Positions 7,861 through 15,509 of a DNA stretch of 64,000 nt are shown one piece after another. The notes below the pieces were generated by a model, which made no database searches, was not told the origin of the DNA, and worked only from the letters and a program-made list of their open reading frames with translations. Source of the stretch: a bacterium 1XD42-76. GTDB lineage: Bacteria > Bacillota > Clostridia > Lachnospirales > Lachnospiraceae. How positions within the stretch are numbered: position 1 is the stretch's first letter; each line of letters starts with the position of its first letter. The stretch spans positions 1-64,000 of the forward strand of contig QZDW01000018.1 in assembly GCA_009917545.1 (NCBI GenBank), read 5' to 3'. A program made the position numbers and the translations under genes.

Positions 7861-9501
7861 TTGATTGTTCTTATTTATCCGTACGATAAGGGAAGCTTCT
7901 ATATTAATCCGCTTCTTTTGCAAAAAATTGGAAATATTATTGATAATGTACTAAATATGCAATGGAAAATTTTTGATGTTAGAATTACGAGCTTTGCTGA
8001 AGTTGACTCTTTTTCGAATTCAGACATTTATATAATTGATACGGAATTTGGATTTAATGATTGGATTAGATGTTTTTGCAGAAATTTGTCCAAAGGAACA
8101 ATAATATTTGTCGGAAATGCAGTTGATTTTAGTAATCCGGTACGTTTTTTAATTTCTACTTATAAACAAACGGGAAGTAAATGTTATGCGTTTCCAATGC
8201 AAGATGAATATCAGATAATAAATGCATTAAAATACGTGTTAAATTCCAATCTAAAAAAACCAGAAAATTTAATTTTTTATGATGACATAGTTGATATAAA
8301 TAATTGTAATGTTAATATTAATAGTATAAGGTGCTTAATAAAAAAGAAAAATAGACTAAAATTCCACCAGAATATATATGATCAATATGAAAAAGGGGGA
8401 TTTCAGATATTTTTGGAGGCTTTTTCTCGTGGGTGTGAAAATTTTTGTAGTTATTGCCATCTTAATAATTTGTATCATGTTGGAAATGGTGTAATACAAG
8501 TCCAAAGCGATATTCATGAAGTGATTGAGGGGTTACAGAATAAATATTTACCTCAACCAGTATATATTCAATTTAAAGATGAGAATTTTTTTGGTTCATC
8601 TTTTAATCGAATGAAACAGATAGAGAGTTTTATAAAAAAATTGGAGGAGATACCGTTTTGTGGGTATATAGGAATAGATGCTAGATTGGATAGTATTATT
8701 TGTAAAGAGAGTTTTGATAAAAGGCAATCTAGACAGCAAATTTGGAAGAGATTTGCTACTGCTGGTTTAAGATATTGCTATTTAGGAATTGAGACATTCA
8801 GTAACCAACAGTTGATTAGATATCAAAAGAATCTTAATTTGGATTATCTTTTTGACTCACTTGACTTTTTGGATTTAGTTCAGATATCCTATACATTAGG
8901 ATTGATTTTATGGGATCCAAAGATGACAATTGATGATATCTATTTGAATTTGAATATAATAAAATCGCATAATTTGTATGGTAAGGTTGCTTCGCTCTTA
9001 AAAGAAATACGATTACAAATAGACTCTTCCTATTTAAATAGGTATCCAGAAACTGTGAAAATGACTTACCACTCAGACGATTTTATCCATATTAATCGAG
9101 ATGATGTTTTTTATGAGGATTCCAAAATTCGATGTATGTTGCCTTCAATCAGGTATGTTTTTGACATCTTTAATAAAAATGGTTATCGTCATTCAGATGT
9201 TGCACTTTTGGAACCTTTGTATACACAGGAGATATTCAAGGAACGTTTAATACCAGTATTAGTCACCAAAATGGAGTGCGAAATTATTGAGTATTTGTTA
9301 AAAAGTGAGTGTAAAGATAATAGTGAATGTAAGATGGATTGTAATCGAATTATTAAAAAATATTTAATCCAGATTTTTCAAATACTAGATTCAGTAGAGC
9401 GTCTTGAGATGGGTAGTTATGCTGCTAAAATTCACAATTATTATACATCTGTATTCGACAGAATAAATAAAGAACTATCTGAAGACAGTGCTTGCACGTA
9501 A
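7861..9501 (+). CDS. radical SAM protein of unknown substrate
   Basis: This is a 546-residue radical SAM enzyme. The iron-sulfur motif is CENFCSYCH, with Cys192, Cys196 and Cys199. Later blocks fit the family barrel: QFKDENFF, YIGIDARLD and CYLGIETFSNQQL. The N-terminal ~170 residues look like the Rossmann-like region of cobalamin-binding relatives but lack a DxHxxG cobalamin motif. A C-terminal extension of ~150 residues has a Cys-rich patch (CKDNSECKMDC). It starts with TTG behind GGGGGA, is strongly AT-rich, and has no close host neighbour. It shares orientation with the phosphatase-like and DegT genes downstream, so it may modify a sugar or cyclitol; that is inference, and no substrate is visible. 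Confidence 0.85.
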   Translation: MIVLIYPYDKGSFYINPLLLQKIGNIIDNVLNMQWKIFDVRITSFAEVDSFSNSDIYIIDTEFGFNDWIRCFCRNLSKGTIIFVGNAVDFSNPVRFLISTYKQTGSKCYAFPMQDEYQIINALKYVLNSNLKKPENLIFYDDIVDINNCNVNINSIRCLIKKKNRLKFHQNIYDQYEKGGFQIFLEAFSRGCENFCSYCHLNNLYHVGNGVIQVQSDIHEVIEGLQNKYLPQPVYIQFKDENFFGSSFNRMKQIESFIKKLEEIPFCGYIGIDARLDSIICKESFDKRQSRQQIWKRFATAGLRYCYLGIETFSNQQLIRYQKNLNLDYLFDSLDFLDLVQISYTLGLILWDPKMTIDDIYLNLNIIKSHNLYGKVASLLKEIRLQIDSSYLNRYPETVKMTYHSDDFIHINRDDVFYEDSKIRCMLPSIRYVFDIFNKNGYRHSDVALLEPLYTQEIFKERLIPVLVTKMECEIIEYLLKSECKDNSECKMDCNRIIKKYLIQIFQILDSVERLEMGSYAAKIHNYYTSVFDRINKELSEDSACT

Positions 9502-9622
9502 AATGCGTATGATTAATTGGACAATACGCAATACATATTTGTATTTACTGTATTTGAGGTCATTTATTTGGAGCATGGTTATTATAATATAATTATACAA
9601 TTTATGAAGGGAAGGAATAGAT

Positions 9623-10423
9623 ATGAATTTTAAAGAATGCTTTTACAATATCGCTACCCAGTGTTTAAAGGAAATTCCTGAATTTATCAGGAATAGTGCT
9701 GATGCCTCAAAGATTCAAAATATTAAAGCAGATAATGATCCAACAACATTAGCTGATATATTGGCAGAAAATATCGCATATAATCAGTTGAAGAAGTTAG
9801 GGGATAATATAGACTTTTTTAGTGAGGAACGCGGTTATTTATTAAAATCGAATCATCCTCAATACCTCATTCAAATGGATCCGATTGATGGCACGTTTAT
9901 GGCACTACGTCAATTACCAGGAGCCTGTATGGCTATAACTGCGTTTTTAATAGAAGGAATGAAACCTATAGAGGCATTAGTGGCTGATTACTATAATGGT
10001 GATATCTATTGGGCTAATCAAATGCAAAGCTGTCTAAATGATAAAAAAATCTCACCTTCAAAATGCACAAAATTGGAACAAGCATTTGTATCAACTTGTT
10101 ATGGAAAGCGGAGTCGTTTTAGTAAAATTTTAGAGGATCCTCGGTTGGCAAACCGTACATTTTGGATTTCCACCAATGGGGGAATTTTAGATATGGTTCG
10201 AGTGGCAACCGGACAGGTAGATGCTTATTTGGATCTTATGTTAGGGTATAAACCGTATGATTTTTCTGCTGGAGCATTCATTGCACAGCAAGCAGGAGCA
10301 ATTGTTACTGATGGTGAAGGAAATACCTTGACTTATCCTTCTGATCCTAATGTGAGGTGCAAATTTATAATCGCTTCAACTAGGGAATTAGTGGATGATA
10401 TTCTTCTCTATAATGATAATTAA
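9623..10423 (+). CDS. inositol monophosphatase-family phosphatase
   Basis: This is a Mg-dependent phosphatase of the IMPase/CysQ/FBPase fold with 266 residues. The metal-binding residues are visible as FFSEE, MDPIDGT (the DPIDGT signature) and KPYDFSAG with AIVTDGEGN near the C-terminus. Likely substrates are inositol phosphate, a sugar bisphosphate or PAP; the sequence does not decide. The residue after the signature (FMALRQLPG) departs from the common TNF, so the substrate pocket may be different. AAGGAAT precedes the ATG. Being next to a DegT aminotransferase, it might make the free cyclitol or sugar for transamination. It is AT-rich like the rest of the cassette. Confidence 0.88.
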   Translation: MNFKECFYNIATQCLKEIPEFIRNSADASKIQNIKADNDPTTLADILAENIAYNQLKKLGDNIDFFSEERGYLLKSNHPQYLIQMDPIDGTFMALRQLPGACMAITAFLIEGMKPIEALVADYYNGDIYWANQMQSCLNDKKISPSKCTKLEQAFVSTCYGKRSRFSKILEDPRLANRTFWISTNGGILDMVRVATGQVDAYLDLMLGYKPYDFSAGAFIAQQAGAIVTDGEGNTLTYPSDPNVRCKFIIASTRELVDDILLYNDN

Positions 10424-10461
10424 TTTTTGACAAATAATATTGAATATGGAAGAAGGGATTC

Positions 10462-11088
10462 ATTATAGAAACGTTATTAAAACAGTTAAACATAAACAAG
10501 TTTATTCGATTTCTCTTTCCAGGGGTTTATATCTTTGTAAGAATATTTAAGACTAATATACAGACCCATTGGCAGATATTAGTCTTTTGTGGTGCGGCAT
10601 TATGGGTATATCCGCTATATAAAAGTTCATATTGGATTTTCGTTCGCAAAATTTTGAGCCGTTTAAATTGGATTCCGCAACTGTCTTGGCATAAAAAGCA
10701 AGTTGAATCTTTTTCCTTTACTGATCCAAAAGATAAGAAATATTATTCGTCTTTTTCTATTTGTAGTACTTGTATTAATTCCTGCATTAATATGATCAAA
10801 GATGAAGAAAAAATGTTGAAGTCAGTTGAGTTTCAAAATACAGTCGCACATCTTTTATATATGTCTTCGTTTATATCTTTATGCATTTTATTATTAAATG
10901 CGCTACAATTAATTGATGCTAGCTGGCTTATTAGACAGAACTATCGATATGATTTAGTTATATTTATAATTGGGTTATTTACAGGAGTAATATATGATAG
11001 AAATATAGCAGATTTGCGGGAATTAAGTTTGCTAAAGAAATATAAAAGAAACTATTTACAAATACTTGAAAATTTAATCAAGAAATAG
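10462..11088 (+). CDS. small membrane protein, probable non-canonical start
   Basis: I do not recognise the family. The obvious start (TTG at 10654) gives 144 residues with no good ribosome binding site. The same frame is open without a stop back to the TGA at 10441, and this added part reads as protein, with a hydrophobic stretch FIRFLFPGVYIFVRIF and another, ILVFCGAALWVYPLY. No ATG, GTG or TTG occurs in it. An ATT at 10462 has GAAGAAGG just upstream and is my best guess. The C-terminal half has two more hydrophobic segments (LLYMSSFISLCILLLNAL; LVIFIIGLFTGVIY) and a basic tail. It ends 10 bases before the DegT gene, so it may anchor or export the cassette product. Confidence 0.6.
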   Translation: MIETLLKQLNINKFIRFLFPGVYIFVRIFKTNIQTHWQILVFCGAALWVYPLYKSSYWIFVRKILSRLNWIPQLSWHKKQVESFSFTDPKDKKYYSSFSICSTCINSCINMIKDEEKMLKSVEFQNTVAHLLYMSSFISLCILLLNALQLIDASWLIRQNYRYDLVIFIIGLFTGVIYDRNIADLRELSLLKKYKRNYLQILENLIKK

Positions 11089-11098
11089 AGAGGTAAAA

Positions 11099-12205
11099 AT
11101 GAGAAAGCATATTGTAAATCACAGAGACCAAGAATTACTACTTTCTGTTCTGGAAAACGAAGAATGGTCTGATGGATCATATTGCCGCCTATTTGAAAAG
11201 CAAATTGCTCACTACATTGGAACAAAATATGCAATTATCATGCCTAATTGTACATATTCTTTTAAACTGGTACTTCGATGTTTAGGAATTAAGGACGGTG
11301 ATGAAGTGATTGTTCCAGCAATTACCTGGCCCTCTATGGTTGTAGCTATTATGGAATGTAATGCTATTCCAGTAATTGTGGATGTGGATGCTTGTTTTCA
11401 AATGATACTAGATAATCTTTCAAAAAAAATTTCTAATAAAACAAAAGTTATTTTGGCCACACATTTATATGGGTTTTATGAAAATATTGAAGAAATTAAA
11501 AAAATTATTGGAAACGAAAAAATATATATTGTGGAGGATTGCGCGCATGTGGTTGGTTATAAATTAAATGGGAGAATGCTTGGTAGTTTGGGCGATGTAG
11601 CAGTAACAAGTTTTAATTCAAAGAAAATATTTACGTGTGGAGAGGGCGGATGTATTTTTACGAATAACGATGAAATCTACCATTCTCTTTGTGAGATGAG
11701 AGCAGTAGAAGAAAGGGAAAGCAAATACGGCTTTTTACCATCTAATTATTTAGTGAGCGAGTTTCAGGCGGCAATTTTAATTTCTCAACTTGAAAAATAT
11801 AATGAATTGCTAAAAATAGAGTATGAAAGGGCAATGTATATTTCGCAAGTTTTGAACAAGTCTAATAGAATTAGTGTTTATGAAAATTCAGACAAAGTGG
11901 AGATGCAAACCTTTTATAACTATGTATTTGCTGTGGATAATGAAGCAAGAGAGGTCGTTGATGGAGTTAATTCTAAATGCGGAAATGTTTTATCCTTAAT
12001 TTATCCCCCGCTTATTCAGTCTGCTGTTTTTAGTCGTATAGAAGAAAAATATAAAAACTTATTGAAAAACTGGGATAAAAAAGAAATTTCCAGTGCGAAT
12101 AACTTATATCAACATTGTTGCAGATTTCATCATAGTTTGTTATTGATGAGAAATGATGATTTGGATAGAATTTTAGAAACAATAATAGACATAATGGGAG
12201 AATAA
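11099..12205 (+). CDS. DegT/DnrJ/EryC1/StrS-family PLP aminotransferase
   Basis: This 368-residue sugar or cyclitol aminotransferase has PLP-fold motifs in order: a GTKYAIIMPNCT loop, GDEVIVPAITWPSM, ILATHLYG, VEDCAHVVG, the Schiff-base Lys in FNSKKIFTCGEGG and the substrate loop near SNYLVSEFQAA. This family makes amino sugars and aminocyclitols from keto precursors. AGAGG precedes the ATG. It is the last gene of an AT-rich same-strand set with the radical SAM, IMPase-like and membrane proteins. IMPase plus DegT is the pairing expected of aminocyclitol or amino-sugar synthesis, though no nucleotidyl- or glycosyltransferase is present. The stop is 27 bases before direct-repeat copy C. Confidence 0.9.
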   Translation: MRKHIVNHRDQELLLSVLENEEWSDGSYCRLFEKQIAHYIGTKYAIIMPNCTYSFKLVLRCLGIKDGDEVIVPAITWPSMVVAIMECNAIPVIVDVDACFQMILDNLSKKISNKTKVILATHLYGFYENIEEIKKIIGNEKIYIVEDCAHVVGYKLNGRMLGSLGDVAVTSFNSKKIFTCGEGGCIFTNNDEIYHSLCEMRAVEERESKYGFLPSNYLVSEFQAAILISQLEKYNELLKIEYERAMYISQVLNKSNRISVYENSDKVEMQTFYNYVFAVDNEAREVVDGVNSKCGNVLSLIYPPLIQSAVFSRIEEKYKNLLKNWDKKEISSANNLYQHCCRFHHSLLLMRNDDLDRILETIIDIMGE

Positions 12206-12231
12206 AGATGTTGTATTTTTCGGATAGCTAT

Positions 12232-12450
12232 AGTAGTAAAACACCATCGTTCTTACTACAATTTTACTACGTTTCATGTCCTCAACTTGCCCCGATTTGC
12301 CGCATTTTGCTTATTCTGTGACAAATTTAACAATCCCAGAGCAAAATTTATAGTCGGCAAACTGCGGTAAATCGAGGCAGAACACGGCATTTTAGGAGGA
12401 TTTTCGTTTATGATAAAAGTATTATTTGTCTGCCACGGCAACATCTGCCG
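12232..12450 (+). repeat. direct repeat copy C (right flank, includes phosphatase leader)
   Basis: This is the counterpart of copy A. It holds AGTAGTAAAAC, TTCTTACTAC, TTTTACTACG, CTCAACTTGCCCCG, TTCTGTGACAAATTTAACAAT and ACACGGCATTTTAGGAGGA, ending in the ATG and first codons of the intact phosphatase gene. It is the leader of that gene, and may hold its promoter, as well as a possible recombination site. Confidence 0.75.
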
Positions 12451-12907
12451 CAGCCCAATGGCGCACCTCTATTTTCAGGATCTGGTACAGCGTCAGGGCC
12501 TCGGCGCCTGGTTCACAGTTGAATCTGCTGCCACATCCAGCGAGGAGACCGGCAACCCGGTACATCCGGGCACAAGGCGCAAGCTGGAGGCCGTCGGTAT
12601 TTCGTGCCAGGGAAAGACAGCCAGACAAATGGTAAAAAAGGATTACGACACATTTGACTATCTGATTGGGATGGACCGTTGGAACATTAAAAACATGCTC
12701 CGGATTACCGGTGGCGACCCGGACAAGAAGATTTACAAAATGATGGAATTCGTCGGGGGAGATGGGATCTCAGAAAACAGCGGCGAAGCGCGTGACGTAG
12801 CCGATCCGTGGTACACCGGAGACTTTGAGGCTACTTGGCGGGATGTGACGGAGGGCTGTCAGGGGCTTTTGGCATTTCTGGAGAAAAAGCATCACCTGCC
12901 GCACTGA
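12410..12907 (+). CDS. low-molecular-weight protein tyrosine phosphatase
   Basis: This 165-residue phosphatase has its catalytic P-loop at the N-terminus: CHGNICRS, with nucleophile Cys8 and Arg14. The general-acid region is seen as ADPWYTGDF near residue 125. It removes phosphate from phosphotyrosine proteins, often in control of polysaccharide or stress functions, and it is cytoplasmic. AGGAGG lies upstream of the ATG inside repeat copy C. The GC-rich codon use matches the host backbone, in contrast to the cassette on its left. A truncated copy of its 5' end sits at 7332, showing that this gene was the insertion target. Confidence 0.92.
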   Translation: MIKVLFVCHGNICRSPMAHLYFQDLVQRQGLGAWFTVESAATSSEETGNPVHPGTRRKLEAVGISCQGKTARQMVKKDYDTFDYLIGMDRWNIKNMLRITGGDPDKKIYKMMEFVGGDGISENSGEARDVADPWYTGDFEATWRDVTEGCQGLLAFLEKKHHLPH

Positions 12908-12927
12908 TCCGTCACATTTCCGTTTTT

Positions 12928-14013
12928 TCAGCGTTTGATATCATAATTCATGTTCATGAGATTGCGTATGGTGGATACATCATCAGTGATATTGGCGTCG
13001 CCGCGGATTGTGTGCTTGATGACACTGCTCGCGACAGCGAAATTAATCATATCCATTGGGGAATCGTGATGCAGCATGGAGTAAATGAGGCCGCTGGCAA
13101 AGGCGTCACCGCCTCCGACCCGGTCCAGGATATGAAAGGTAAAACACCTGCTCTCAAACGTATGTCCTTCGTACCACAGAAAGGCCCGGAGGCTGTTTTC
13201 GCTTCCACTGTGGACATAACGCACATGGCGCGCGATGCATTTGAGATTCGGATATCTGGCAGCGAAAGCCCGGAAAATTTCGTCCTGCTGTTCATAGCCA
13301 GGGCAAAGAGGGAGTCCATCCTTTCTATCGCCCAGAGAATGATTCGATTCATCCCGCCACAGATGGTATGGCTCGATGCCAAGCAGAACGTCGACGTAGG
13401 GCAGACATGCAGTACAGAAGTCTCTTGCTTCTTCCCAGGACCAGAGCGTGCTGCGGAAATTGCCGTCGAAGCTGACTGTGAGACCTTTTTCGCTGGCGGT
13501 TTTCAGACAGTCCATGATGAAACGGCGGCAGTTGGGCGCGAGTGCCGGTGTAATACCGCTTAAATGCAGCCAGGAATAGCCGTCGAGCAGTCCGGCAGGG
13601 TCGATGGAGGTGAAGTCGAACTCGGAGATGGCGCTGTTTTTTCTATCATATATGACCTTGCTGGCGCGGATGCCATAGCCTGTTTCCAGATAGTAAGTGC
13701 CCAGACGGTGCGTCGGTGTCTGTTCCGGTGTACTTAAGATGACGGGAGTGCAGTGCACATCGTTGCTGCGTAGCATGCGGATGGCACTTTTTCCCAGACT
13801 GTTATTGGGGACCACTGTAAAGAAGGTGCTGTCAACGCCAAGATTGGCGAGCGACAGGGCAATATTCGCCTCGCTTCCTCCATAGCTGGCCTCAAAGCTC
13901 GTGGCCATACGGATTTTTTCATAGCCCGGCGGGGTAAGGCGTAGCATGATCTCGCCAATCGTGATAAATTTGGGACTGTTGTTTTCGGGAAGCAGCGGGT
14001 TATGATGTTCCAT
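12928..14013 (-). CDS. kdgK: PfkB-family sugar kinase, likely 2-keto-3-deoxygluconate kinase
   Basis: This is a ribokinase/PfkB-fold kinase. Signature one is visible in the YGGSEANIALSLANLG stretch, and the C-terminal ATP/anion-hole motif reads DRVGGGDAFASGLIY, where Asp is the catalytic base. GYEKIRMATSFEASYGG near the N-terminus is typical of KDG kinases of uronate and pectin catabolism. The upstream in-frame ATG at 14040 is rejected because GGAGG sits only before the ATG at 14013. It converges with the phosphatase gene and is not next to a KDPG aldolase, so the substrate is inferred from family resemblance. A CGTTAATTAACG palindrome lies 35 bases upstream and may be an operator. Confidence 0.82.
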   Translation of the reverse strand: MEHHNPLLPENNSPKFITIGEIMLRLTPPGYEKIRMATSFEASYGGSEANIALSLANLGVDSTFFTVVPNNSLGKSAIRMLRSNDVHCTPVILSTPEQTPTHRLGTYYLETGYGIRASKVIYDRKNSAISEFDFTSIDPAGLLDGYSWLHLSGITPALAPNCRRFIMDCLKTASEKGLTVSFDGNFRSTLWSWEEARDFCTACLPYVDVLLGIEPYHLWRDESNHSLGDRKDGLPLCPGYEQQDEIFRAFAARYPNLKCIARHVRYVHSGSENSLRAFLWYEGHTFESRCFTFHILDRVGGGDAFASGLIYSMLHHDSPMDMINFAVASSVIKHTIRGDANITDDVSTIRNLMNMNYDIKR

Positions 14014-14047
14014 GAGACCTCCGGATTTCTTAAAAATCATTCCTGTT

Positions 14048-14059
14048 CGTTAATTAACG
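14048..14059. promoter_or_regulatory. 12-bp palindrome upstream of sugar kinase
   Basis: CGTTAATTAACG is a perfect palindrome. On the minus strand a TATAAA hexamer lies just before it, so it could be an operator near the transcription start. This is a sequence observation only. Confidence 0.35.
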
Positions 14060-14204
14060 TCTTTATTTATACAAATGCTTCTGGCAGGTGGTATTGTCAC
14101 CGAATCTGCTAATAGAAGGAAGCGTTATCTATACTATTACTATGTTATCCCACTTGAAAGAAAATCTGAAAGAAAGATCTGGAAAACACATTTCACAGAA
14201 ACAG

Positions 14205-14362
14205 CAGCCTAAGGAAGCAGGCCCCCTAAAAAACAGAAATCCTCAACAACAGTAGCCCAAAGAAGCAGGCCCCCGAAGAAACAGAAATCCCAGAAAACAG
14301 TAACCCAGGGAAGCAGGAATGCGAAGAAGCAGGCCCCCAAGAAACAGAAATCCAAAGAGAAA
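14205..14362. repeat. three imperfect tandem repeats before sbcD
   Basis: Three units of roughly 50 bases share the order GAAGCAGGCCCCC, a purine-rich GAAGAAACAGAAATCC and, in two of them, ACAGTAGCCCA or ACAGTAACCCA. They fill the leader of sbcD and end 11 bases before its start. No hairpin with a T-run is obvious. The block could also be read as a Lys/Gln/Pro-rich peptide, but no ribosome binding site supports that. Confidence 0.55.
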
Positions 14363-14372
14363 GGAACACAAC

Positions 14373-15509
14373 ATGAAGCTGATTCACATGTCTGATTTGC
14401 ATATCGGAAAACGGATGTACGAGTTTTCTTTGCTGGAGGATCAGAGATATATTCTGGCGCAGGCGCTTTCTATCGTGGAAAGGGAAAAGCCGGACGCCGT
14501 AATTCTGGCCGGGGATTTATATGATAAGGCGGTTCCGCCTGCGGAGGCCGTACAGGTTTTAGACCAGTTTCTGACCGGGCTGTCGAAGCGTGTCCCGGCT
14601 GTTTTTTTTATCAGCGGGAATCATGATTCAGCGGAGCGGCTTGCCTTTGGCGCAAGCCTGATGCGGGACTGCGGTGTGTATACTTCCCCGGTTTATGACG
14701 GACATCCGGTAAAGGTGTCTCTGAAAGACGCATATGGCACGGTACAGATCCATTTGCTGCCATTCATCCGCCCTGCCGTGGTGCGGCATGCCTTTCCGGA
14801 GGCAGAGATTTTGACGTATCAGGATGCGGTAAGGACTGCCATCGAACACATGGAGATCAATCCGGAAGAGAGAAATGTGCTGGCAGCACACCAGTTTGTA
14901 ACCGGAGCCGGGCGGTGCGAGTCAGAGGAAATCTTCGTGGGAGGCCTGGACAATATAGAGGTGTCGCTATTTGAGGCGTTTGACTATGTGGCGCTCGGTC
15001 ATATCCACAGTCCGCAGCATGTGGGCCGGGAGACCGTGCGCTACTGCGGGACGCCGCTCAAATATTCATTTTCCGAGGCAGGACAGCAGAAATCCATAAC
15101 CGTAGTGGAGCTCATGGAAAAAGGCTGTGTGGAGATCCGGGAGAGTCTGCTCACCCCGCTTCGCGAGGTAAGGACGCTCCGTGGGAACTATATGGAAGTC
15201 ACATCGAAATCGTTCTATGAGGGAATGAACCTTGAGGATTATGTACAGATTACGCTGACGGACGAGGACGATATTCCGGACGGTATGCAGAAACTGCGTT
15301 CCATTTACCACAATCTGATGCGGCTCGAGTACGATAACAGGAGAACAAGGGAGCACAGACGCTTTGAGGTGTCGGATGATGGGGAGCGCAAATCAGAGAT
15401 GGAGCTTTTCGAGGAATTTTTCCGGCTCCAGAATAACCGCCCGATGGGAGAGGAACAGAGAGCGTTTGCCGGAAAGCTGTTACAGGAGATAAAGGAGGGG
15501 CAGGAATGA
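14373..15509 (+). CDS. sbcD: SbcD exonuclease subunit (Mre11-type nuclease)
   Basis: This is a calcineurin-like phosphoesterase of ~378 residues, the nuclease subunit of SbcCD, which cuts DNA hairpins and blocked ends. Metal-binding motifs in order are MSDLHIGKRM (DxH), VILAGDLYDKA (GDxxD), FISGNHDSAERL (GNHD), then ALGHIHSPQ near residue 220. The open frame extends upstream to 14319, but the ATG at 14373 (MKLIHMSDLH) is the natural start, with AAAGGAACA in front. It overlaps sbcC by four bases (ATGA), so the two subunits are made together. Confidence 0.95.
   Translation: MKLIHMSDLHIGKRMYEFSLLEDQRYILAQALSIVEREKPDAVILAGDLYDKAVPPAEAVQVLDQFLTGLSKRVPAVFFISGNHDSAERLAFGASLMRDCGVYTSPVYDGHPVKVSLKDAYGTVQIHLLPFIRPAVVRHAFPEAEILTYQDAVRTAIEHMEINPEERNVLAAHQFVTGAGRCESEEIFVGGLDNIEVSLFEAFDYVALGHIHSPQHVGRETVRYCGTPLKYSFSEAGQQKSITVVELMEKGCVEIRESLLTPLREVRTLRGNYMEVTSKSFYEGMNLEDYVQITLTDEDDIPDGMQKLRSIYHNLMRLEYDNRRTREHRRFEVSDDGERKSEMELFEEFFRLQNNRPMGEEQRAFAGKLLQEIKEGQE

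Noticed and set aside
12835-13563. Plus-strand ORF opposite the sugar kinase
   Set aside because: The kinase has full family motifs on the minus strand; the opposite ORF is a GC-bias shadow.
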